From contig JAAAUF010000469.1 in NCBI GenBank assembly GCA_015499985.1, positions 8,055 to 32,170 of the forward strand: a stretch of DNA of 24,116 nucleotides. Direction: 5' to 3'. A model generated the notes under the pieces. It was not told where the DNA came from. It made no database searches and saw only the letters and a list, made by a program, of their open reading frames with translations. This document shows, piece by piece, positions 1 through 7,530 of the stretch. The position numbers were made by a program, and so were the translations under genes. The stretch comes from Haplosporangium gracile (lineage: Eukaryota > Mortierellomycota > Mortierellomycetes > Mortierellales > Mortierellaceae). Each line of letters begins with the position of its first letter. Positions within the stretch are counted from its first letter, which is position 1.

Positions 1-1878
1 GAACCTCGGGTGCCATGTAGTTATTGGTGCCGACAACCGAGAACGCCATCTTCTTTCAGTTACGATCGCGCCAGGTTAGGATGCTCTGGTTGGCTGGAGG
101 TCGGCCTATTGACTGCGAGAAGTCTTCGTCATCCAGGTTCCATGCTAGAACTGCCTTATTGTTACCAGGCTTCTTGCGAGGCTTGAGCGTGTCGGTGTTC
201 TCGATATCGATACCAGTTTTGCGCAACAGTGCCCGTCTTTGCGATTCGTAGTAAGCCGTGTCATGGGCCCAATGGAAGTCGGTGGCTAGACCAAAGTCTG
301 ACAGCTTGATATGACCCTCTTTGTTGAATAAAAAGTTGTCGGGCTATATATTGAAGAGAGAAAAGGAAGAATGGAAAAATGTTAGCACCGGACTCTATAC
401 AAAGCGAGGCAAGAGTATGTTCTGTGGCACAAAAGAGACGTACCTTGATGTCACGGTGAATGTAGCCCAGCTTGTGTGCCTCTTCAATGCAGAGGACCAT
501 CTCGGCGACGTAGAATTTGGCAAAGTCCTCCTCAAAGATGTCCTTTTCAATCAACAGGTTCAACAAATCTCCTCCAGACATGTATTCCATGACCAGATAG
601 AGGTGGTCCGCATCCTGGAAGGAATAAATCAGCTTGACAATCCAAACCGCCGACTCAGATGCTGCCGTCATGAGGTCACGCTCGGCTCGGACGTGTCCCT
701 CCTGGCCCTTCTTGAGCATATCAGCCTTGCGCATGACCTTCATAGCAAAATAAAGACCCGTGTCCTTCTCCTGGACTAACTTGACCACACCAAAGGCACC
801 ATGACCAATCGTCTTCAGGATCAAGAACGAATTGACTGAAATTTTCTCACGCAGTAGGCGCATGTACTCGGTCTCGTTAGCCATCCACTCCTGCCGCATC
901 TCGGCCTTGTCGTCCTCAGAGATACCCAGAGACTCAAGTTGGCGCTCCAATTGAAGTCGACGACGCGAACGTCCCGAGGGGTTTGTCAACAGACGATGGT
1001 AGTAGCTCTCAAAAAAGATCTTTGTCGATGACGACTGCTCGACGGTCGAGAGGGAGGGAACGGTCGACCGCTCAATCTCGTCATTGTACCAGCTTGCGCC
1101 GCCAGAGCCTCCCTCCGAGTCATCGTTCTCTGCAATTACAAAGGTCGCATAGGAAGCATCACGTTGATGAGAGTTTGCCTGGGCGAGTTTGGTTTGGAAG
1201 GTTGGGCCTTTGAGCGTCTCGGGAGGGGTCGCGAAGGTTGACGAGTCCTCTTGTTTCACCAAATCGAACTTGAGCTGGGAGACTTTGGACGGAACTCGAA
1301 GCGAAGGGAGGGGCAAACATGAACAGGGCGCATTAGCACATCGACTATGCTTTCTTTCTTTTGAAAGTAAAAGCAATTGAAAGAGGAGATATGATGCTCA
1401 CCTGGCAGCTTTCCAGCACTGGGGTTCCTCATCCATTCCTTGAAGATGATTGTCGCCTCCTCTTCGGTCTCTGTGTGAATGAGATGCTCAAAGTTCTTGG
1501 GCTCAGAGATCATGTTCTTGGAGATGCGTCTCTTGGCAGCCGTACTTGTGAACGAGAAGGTCTTGCCTATAGAACAATTGAAAGAGGGACAAAGTAGTGT
1601 AAGTTCGTCATGGGCATGGTTAGGTAGTCAGAGCCCATATAGCGATCAATGCCCAGATTGACAGTCCGCCACACTGCCAGGCACAAAAACCATGCTCTTA
1701 TTCCACCCTCAGGGTCCTCCTGTTGACATGCAATTGCATTTCACTTGCCATTCTCAAGAAGCGACATCATATGGTTAGCAAAAGTGCCAAAGTTGATTTG
1801 CGAGGGCTGCTGCTGTTGCTGACGTGTCGGGGTGGTGCCCCTTGGAGGGGACTGTGGATATCCTGCAGCCATAGCCAT
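1..1878 (-). CDS. NDR-family AGC serine/threonine protein kinase with N-terminal CRIB-like motif (3' part outside window)
   Basis: Four exons read on the minus strand: 1878-1749, 1566-1402, 1294-444, and 343 to the window edge; all phases close. Intron 1 has a GC donor (GCAAGT at 1748); the other two are GT-AG. The protein starts MAMAAGYPQ, has a poly-Q patch, then a CRIB-like motif ([13 protein letters not shown], residues 63-75) that in other kinases binds Cdc42/Rac. Next comes an NDR N-terminal regulatory region (about 190-255, [10 protein letters not shown]... basic helix), where MOB co-activators bind in this family. The kinase domain has the glycine loop IGHGAFGVV (from 261), Lys284, Glu303, HRD Asp380 and DFG Asp398, followed by the NDR-type insert and [13 protein letters not shown]. 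Homologues control polarity, septation or mitotic exit. Oddity: codon 478 (positions 58-56) is TGA between WRDRN and KKMAF, inside the activation segment, where Arg would fit. It may be a pseudogene, a null allele or a base error. The NDR assignment is firm; the subclass (Cbk1/Orb6 or Dbf2/Sid2) is not. Confidence 0.88.
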
Positions 1879-2230
1879 CTTGAAGAAGTGTAACGCTGGT
1901 TGCGGAAAGGAAGAAGGCGATTGCGTGAGGTACTAATATGGAAGGTTGCTTGCAGCAATGATGAGTATTGCCAGGAACAGGTCGGATTGGAAAGACAAAG
2001 AGGATAGTTGGGTGCGAAGGTTCCGAGAGGGCAATTGGATGGGGATATGAAAGAAGAGAAGGGATGGGTGAGAGTCAACAGAGGGAGTGGGGAGGCGAGG
2101 TAAGGGTGCAAATGAAAGTCAGGAACGAAAATTGTTGAAGAGGAAAAAAAAAGGAAAAGGAGGAGAAGAAGGAAAGGTCCAGGAAAAAAAAGTAGCGATG
2201 ATAAACAGACCCCTGGCAGTCCAGCCAAGT
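1879..2230 (-). promoter_or_regulatory. Upstream region of the kinase gene with pyrimidine-rich tract
   Basis: Read on the minus strand, about 2100-2200 is almost pure C/T with long T runs, and it lies 220-320 bases before the ATG at 1878. Comparable tracts precede the F-box and pirin starts in this window, and C/T tracts near transcription starts are common in fungal promoters. Long open frames here are a by-product of this composition. No TATA box or specific factor site could be assigned. Confidence 0.4.
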
Positions 2231-2299
2231 TCCAACTGCGATGCGCTGCGTCTTGCTCCTCATCGCCCCCCTTTCTATTTTTTTTTGTTGTATTGAATA

Positions 2300-2325
2300 G
2301 ACACTGCACCAGGACACTGCACCAG
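2300..2325. repeat. Exact 13-bp tandem duplication
   Basis: The unit gacactgcaccag occurs twice head to tail at 2300-2312 and 2313-2325 with no mismatch. It looks like a simple slippage or small insertion footprint upstream of the kinase gene. Confidence 0.9.
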
Positions 2326-2785
2326 CCATCGGACGTGAGCGAATGACTTGAGGAGCAGATTTCAGTGGATGGAATGGGCAAGGGTGAACAAGGAGGAGGA
2401 GGCACAAGAAGGGGTGAGTCGCAGCTCGTAGTCAGCCATGATCACCCCATTTGTTATTCTTTTTTTTTGAGTGCGTTGTTTGTTGTTGTTTGTGTCGCCG
2501 TCTGTGTGTGTCAGTACCAGGCGTAGGCTACGAAAAAAAAATAGGGGCGAAAAAAAGGAGAGCGACATCCACATTCGTCCCTTACGACAACAGCACGCCT
2601 ACTTGTTGTTGTTGTTGCTGCCGCTGCTGCTTCTGTTAGGCTAGCAAGTGAGAGACCGACCGATGGTCATCGCCCTCTCCAGGCGACTCTGTCACGGTTA
2701 CGTTATACATGTCCAACTACTGCAAGTAGTATTTGGGCTTGTTGACCCTCGTCGTCAGCTTCATGGGTGGGAGGATGTTGTCTAC

Positions 2786-2815
2786 CCTTGCAGGTTGATC
2801 CCTTGCAGGTTGATC
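2786..2815. repeat. Exact 15-bp tandem duplication
   Basis: The unit ccttgcaggttgatc occurs twice in direct tandem at 2786-2800 and 2801-2815 with no mismatch. No function can be assigned. Confidence 0.9.
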
Positions 2816-3257
2816 TATTAACTACAGACCTGATGACGGGAACTAGCTCTTTCTTCTTCCCATGTCAAACATGTCTCCATATGCTGCTACGCGTACACTT
2901 CTTTCTGTTCTCGAGACCTTGCCGCCTTTAAACAAGCGAGAAGAAAGAACCCTTTCCCATGTTGTTGTTGCCTGTCTGTATGTCTGCTAATATAGACAAC
3001 CACAGGCACCAAGAACCACAAGAATGTCCCCACCCCACCCCTCGGAATCAAACCGTTGGGGATGAGACGTAAGGTTCACTACTCTTTTGTTTTTTCAGGC
3101 ACCATCAGTGCTGATGGCCACCTTTATTTGAAACTCCACAAATCTAGACACTCAAACAAAGTCTTGTAAAAATGGCCGACAACGACGGACTCCCTCTTTC
3201 AATGTCATCATCATCGCCTTAACCTGGTGACCCAAAAGCCCCTATCCAGCCCTCTCT

Positions 3258-3280
3258 CCCTCCCTCCCTCCCTCCCTCCC
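3258..3280 (-). repeat. CCCT microsatellite, six C-triplets (potential G-quadruplex on the minus strand)
   Basis: Six CCC runs are each separated by a single T. On the complementary strand this is six GGG runs with one-base loops, which meets the usual sequence rule for a compact G-quadruplex. It is a simple repeat; any structural role is inference. Confidence 0.8.
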
Positions 3281-3707
3281 TTATTCGCCCCTATTCAAAA
3301 CCGATCGTCTACAAACGCAAAAATACTACTCTTCTGGATTGCGCAATCAGTCCAGTCATGGATCAACCGCTTAGCCCCCACCAAAAGGAGATGCCGTACA
3401 CTTTTTTCTCTTTCTTAAATCATTTCCCGCCATTTTATATCTTTTACTGTTCTTGTTGTTTCCTTGTCCGGACTTGTTCCCTCCAATTCCTGAGAAAGGT
3501 GGTCAATTGAGAGTCCATGAACAAAACTTCCCACTCTGCCGTATGTTTTCTAGGTTTGTCCATTTCCTGCTCCTGTCTTCTGCCTGCCTCCTGAATATTT
3601 CCGGTTTTCCATGCCCTAGTGGAACCAAACAAGACTAACAAGTAATATAAAGGTAACTCTCGAGCCACAGAAGGAAAAAAAAAAAAGTCCTGCCCGTCTT
3701 TTATTAT

Positions 3708-4193
3708 CTACTCGATATCAAAGGACACAGCGACCCCATTATCCTGTATCCTCTCGTCACCAGCATCCTCTGAAAGCAGAATCCCAGACTGTGCACCGAT
3801 ATCGCGCAAGAACCGTTCTGTAATCGACTTGATATCGACTCTCCGTGAATGAATCTTGCCGTCCTTGGGTAGGCGAATGGGTCCTCGGATTGCGAGCCCT
3901 GGGGTGGCGTGAATGGTGTCCATGAGTCTTTGAAAGGTCGCGTTTAGTTTTGTGGTGCTTTCGGAATGCAGCGTGATGGAAAAGTCGGCTTTGAGAGTGG
4001 CGGCGGCAGTTTCGGTAGGAGTGAGAGCCAGCGGTACTGGGGCGGTAGGGTGGTCAAGTGAGGAGGAAAAAGACGGAGTGGCTGTCGGTGGACTTGGAGG
4101 AGTGTGTTGTGATGTTGAGTTGATCGTTGAGGGATGTGATGCTGGAGTGGTTGGATGACTCAGCAATGGATTAGACGGACTTGTGAGTGTCAT
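3708..4193 (-). CDS. Small protein with ribosomal-protein-S10-like C-terminal domain
   Basis: A 161-residue uninterrupted frame from ATG at 4193 to TAG at 3708. The first ~65 residues are rich in Ser, Thr and Pro and probably disordered. From about residue 68 the sequence (ADFSITLHSES...) reads like the beta-alpha fold of ribosomal protein S10/uS10. The clearest cue is IRGPIRLPKDGK, which matches the 'RGPI-LP' loop of bacterial S10 and eukaryotic S20, and the chain ends GVAVSFDIE, like the S20 C-terminal strand. The histidine- and arginine-rich block that normally follows the loop is not recognisable, so a true ribosomal role is doubtful; a diverged S10-fold RNA-binding or mitochondrial protein is the alternative. 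No intron is needed. Poly-A/T just downstream (3675-3686). Confidence 0.6.
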   Translation of the reverse strand: MTLTSPSNPLLSHPTTPASHPSTINSTSQHTPPSPPTATPSFSSSLDHPTAPVPLALTPTETAAATLKADFSITLHSESTTKLNATFQRLMDTIHATPGLAIRGPIRLPKDGKIHSRRVDIKSITERFLRDIGAQSGILLSEDAGDERIQDNGVAVSFDIE

Positions 4194-4881
4194 TGTGTGG
4201 GTGGGTTAAGTGTCATTGTATGAGTGGGGTGAGAGTGTGCGTGTGTGTGTTGAAGTGATGTTGGTTTCCTGCAGTTTGCGTGACTGCGAACACAACATCG
4301 CTTTGAGTTGCCTTTCAAAGGACACAATGCGGCTTCACAAGGACGAACCAGGCGAGGATACTGAATCAAGATTGACACTAAGGATCAACATATGCCCTCA
4401 AGCTTCTGCACACCTCGCTATGCTAGGTGAACGACCAATTGTTGGAACAAAGCAGCATCATACTATTTGCGTATCGTTTTGGTGGCAAACTTTATTGTCC
4501 TCATGCGAGACGAACAGGACCATGCAATCCGTTGTTTTATACCATTTTTTCCGTTGAGTTATACTTATCTGCATCGGCATCCTCCTCCATTTTGATCCCA
4601 TTTTTCTTGAGATTCTACAAACACTTTTTCTTCGTTACAAATGAAGTAATACTTAAAAAGACTCCCTCTATTCAGTCAGCTTGTCCATTTTGCTCTACCT
4701 CCTCTCCTTGTCATCGGCATCGATTTTCGCAAATGCATTAATTGGTCGATTCAGGCCTATCCTGTTACTTTTTTTGCTATTTTGCTAGCAGGACGTTATT
4801 CAGCGACCCCGGTTCTATTAGACTGTGCTCAAGTACAGCTCCTTACGCTTGTTTCTGGAATTGTCATTCCGAGGCATTAGC
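4194..4881. other. Intergenic between the S10-like gene and the transposase relic
   Basis: It contains the upstream region of the minus-strand S10-like gene (a GT-rich stretch at 4195-4260 on the plus strand). Beyond that I see nothing recognisable. The left end of the transposon must lie somewhere in its right half, but I could not define terminal inverted repeats or a target-site duplication. Confidence 0.5.
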
Positions 4882-6849
4882 ATGAAGCGTCGAGGTGAGC
4901 AACTGTTCCATGCATTGATTTTGGTTGATTTTATTTTTTATCTAACCTTGACTTTTGATTCTTGTTTATTTCTAGCGAGAATTTAACAGCAGCGGGATGA
5001 AAGGGAAGACAGAGCTTCTCAGGATATTGCTCAGGAGGAGCGTTTGCAATGGGAAAGTGTGGAGGAAGTCGTCGATGATGATTTGTTGCTGGCGCTCGCT
5101 AGCTCGGCGTCTGCTGATGAATACTCCTCGACTGTGTCTCATATTTCACACGCTACTTCTCCGTCTATGAGTGAAGTTGAGTTAGCTGCCCTGCAAAGAG
5201 CGGAGGCGTCGGAACGAGCACTCCAGGGATCCTCTCGCCGAATCAAGGGACTGGAGCAACAGCTGGAGCAAGTACTCTCTCCTATATCTGGCGCATTTAT
5301 TCGCATCGACCAACACAAGCGACGAAGAGGCACGAAACTGACAGGGGAGGAGAGGCGTGCCGTTCTTCATTGCTATGAGGTGTGTCGTAAGGAGAAACAC
5401 AGAGGAGCGGCAGTGTCCATGATGGACCCTTTCTTACGTACTGCTGTGTACTTCGGGACCTCACAGAATACAGTCAGGGATGCTTTTCATGGCAAGAATT
5501 AGAGGATCGACGGGGTATGTACTCTCGCTTTAGTTCAGTGCGACTGCTGGCTTCCGATCTTCGGCAGAGGACGGCAGAACTAAATATTTCTGGGCCTGTT
5601 GTTACTCTTAATCGTCTACATAAGTTCGTTCGAGAAACATGGTCATTGCCATTCAAGGTTCCGGGACGAGAGACCATCCGCAAGATGATGTGTAGCTTGG
5701 AATACAGGTACAAGGACGCAGGCAAGACAAGATACTTTGTGGAAGCGGCTGATATCCGACAGCAAAGGTGCCAGCATTTGCAGCAATGATACTTGGATCG
5801 ATTCAAAGATGCACTGTTTGTCTGGTTGGATGAATCCTACTGCAACCATCAGCATGTTAATAGAAAGGTGTCTATGATACCATTTGCATACACAACTTAC
5901 TTTTTCTTTGGTTTTTATTTGCTGCTTATGATAATAATGCTGTATATTTCACATTGTTCATAGACATGGTTTTCTGATGGTATGACTGTCCTTCGCGAGA
6001 ATAATGGGAGAGGGAGGAGATATGTCATTGTTTATGCAGGTTGCGAAGAAGGGTGGATTGGTGAACCGAAAATATGGGGGGCCAAGTACATGAATGCTAA
6101 GATTTTCGAGGAGTATATAGAGGAGCCATGTCGCCATTGCATAGAGAAGGGGCACAGGGAGGTGGTCTCCCACATGGACAATGCAAAATATCATCGTCGT
6201 GAGGCTCTAGGGTCCAGTACTGAAGAGAACCGCAAAACTCTTTCTACGCTCAAGGAATCCGAACTCATTGACCGCCTTATTAAAATCAACCCCACACTCG
6301 ATGCCAACCAGCTCAACCAGTGCAGGAGACCAGAACTTTATAGCATGGCCAGACAGGTTGAATACCAAGTTCCGCTAGCTGTTGAGGAGATTACTCATAG
6401 CTATTTTTTTTTCGCTTATTTATGTTTCTGTCCGACCTGTATTTTATGTCTATCCAACTGCACTACTCGACATGCCCTCTTTTGTTTAGATTCGCCTATC
6501 ATGTCTTATGGCTCCCACCTTACTATCCTGACATCAATCCTATCGAGGAAGCGTGGGGTATAATCAAAAGCCATGTAGCTTATGAGAAGGATGGACCTGA
6601 CTTCGTCAAAGCCAAAGCACTTGTGATTGAAGGGCAAGAAAAGGCTGAATCGGCTTGGCCTAAGCTGGTCACGAGGACTATGCGTAATGAAGCGAGGTAT
6701 ATAAAGAAGGATGAATTCGACTCAGTGAGCCTCAAGATTCGCCACTCTTGATAGAGACAGAGACAGAGACGGAAGACGAGGATGAAGGCGAGGAGGAGGA
6801 GGAGGAGGATATGATAGACATGAGTGAGCTGGACGATGGTGTTCATTGA
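4882..6849 (+). mobile_element. Degenerate DDE transposase gene (Tc1/mariner-IS630-like), intron-containing
   Basis: Exon pieces can be followed: a 13-base first exon from ATG 4882, intron 4895-4975, a body to 5867, intron 5868-5963, a body to 6400, and a last segment from 6490. The N-terminal half has a coiled coil and a helix-turn-helix-like region (LTGEERRAVLHCYEVCRKEK). The catalytic triad is visible: LDESYCN (5830s), HMDNAKYH (about 6172-6195) and LPPYYPDINPIEEAWG (about 6510-6560). Between the second Asp and the Glu lies an insertion of some 60 residues (ESELIDRLIKINPTL), as in some DDE_3-type transposases. The copy is dead by inspection: TAA at 4984, a -1 shift at the T run 5484-5487, TGA at 5787, a splice donor reading CT instead of GT at 6401, and an acidic C-terminal tail (to 6849) that lies in another frame from the preceding domain. 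Confidence 0.85.
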
Positions 6850-7374
6850 CCAGAATTAAAGTTTATTGCCAGTTCCAATTTCACGCACTTATTCTCACAT
6901 TTTAACTATGGGTGATCGGGCAATAGCAATTCGCGTTTATCCGGTGCGGGAGTGAAAACGCAGGTGGCGTAATATTTTTAATTGAATCATGTTTTTCACG
7001 TATACACCAACTATGGGTGGTCAGGCAATAATAGGGGTTTCAAACCTTGACATTTGCAAAAGCAAATAGACGCCTGTTTCGATATACGCTGTCACTTTTG
7101 CATGTACGCCGCAAAAATTGGCGTGTTTGTATCGCCTCCAATAATACGCCACTCCATAACATCTCGAGAGAGACTGCGGTACGTTTCGTTGGGCAGCCGC
7201 AGTCAGTCTATCTGTTCAGCCATCGGTAGCAATTGATTTTTTCCCTCCTGTTCGCCCCTCGCTCAGAGCTCTCTCCTTTCACTTAGAAGATAACAAAAGC
7301 GTGCAAACAATTGTCAGGAAGACGTGAGACTGGCGCAGAAGGACAGATTAGGGTCCACTTTAAAATGAAAGAAC
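6850..7374. other. Intergenic / probable transposon 3' flank
   Basis: No protein-coding signal. The first 300 bases hold short direct and inverted repeats and repeated ACGCC/GGCGT motifs (6966, 7071, 7108, 7121, 7144 areas). They are probably the decayed end of the element to the left, but no clean terminus was found. Confidence 0.45.
6904..7030. repeat. Pair of 22-bp direct repeats, 105 bp apart
   Basis: aactatgggtgatcgggcaata at 6904-6925 recurs at 7009-7030 with two mismatches (both A/G exchanges). The spacing and position just past the transposase relic suggest subterminal transposase-binding repeats or a nested small element; this is inference. Confidence 0.75.
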
Positions 7375-7530
7375 AATTGTACCCTTCTGTTCACCTCTTC
7401 TCCCTCACTCTCTCTCGCCCTCCCACCCTTCCCTGGTTGTCTTCAACCTGAAAATATCAAAACGGCCTCCTCTTTCACTCTTCCTTTTCCTTCCTCCTCT
7501 TCCTTGTTCTTCTCATCGTCTTCATCCTCC
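7375..7530 (+). promoter_or_regulatory. Pyrimidine-rich promoter tract of the F-box gene
   Basis: From about 7381 to the ATG at 7531 the plus strand is dominated by C and T (runs such as ctccctcactctctctcgcc). It directly abuts the start codon and probably marks the transcription start and 5' leader. Confidence 0.5.

Larger units (their letters stand above)
2231..3707. other. Intergenic, repeat-rich, no gene recognised
   Basis: Nothing here reads as a conserved protein in any frame. The stretch holds homopolymer runs (T runs near 2280 and 2460, A runs near 2535 and 3675), a TTG/CTG trinucleotide run around 2600-2637, two exact short tandem duplications and a CCCT run, the last three listed separately. 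It separates two minus-strand genes, so it contains the 3' side of the S10-like gene's upstream neighbour and the distal promoter of the kinase gene. Confidence 0.6.

Noticed and set aside
1767..2407. Long minus-strand open frames upstream of the kinase start
   Set aside because: They overlap the C/T-rich leader and kinase exon 1 in other frames, are low complexity (Leu, Phe, Ser runs) and look like no protein.
3172..3222. Tiny ORF of 16 codons (MADNDGLPLSM...)
   Set aside because: Too short, Ser-rich from a TCA repeat, with no sign of conservation.
4735..7060. Terminal inverted repeats of the transposon
   Set aside because: I compared both flanks with their reverse complements and found only short matches of 7-8 bases, not enough to call the ends.
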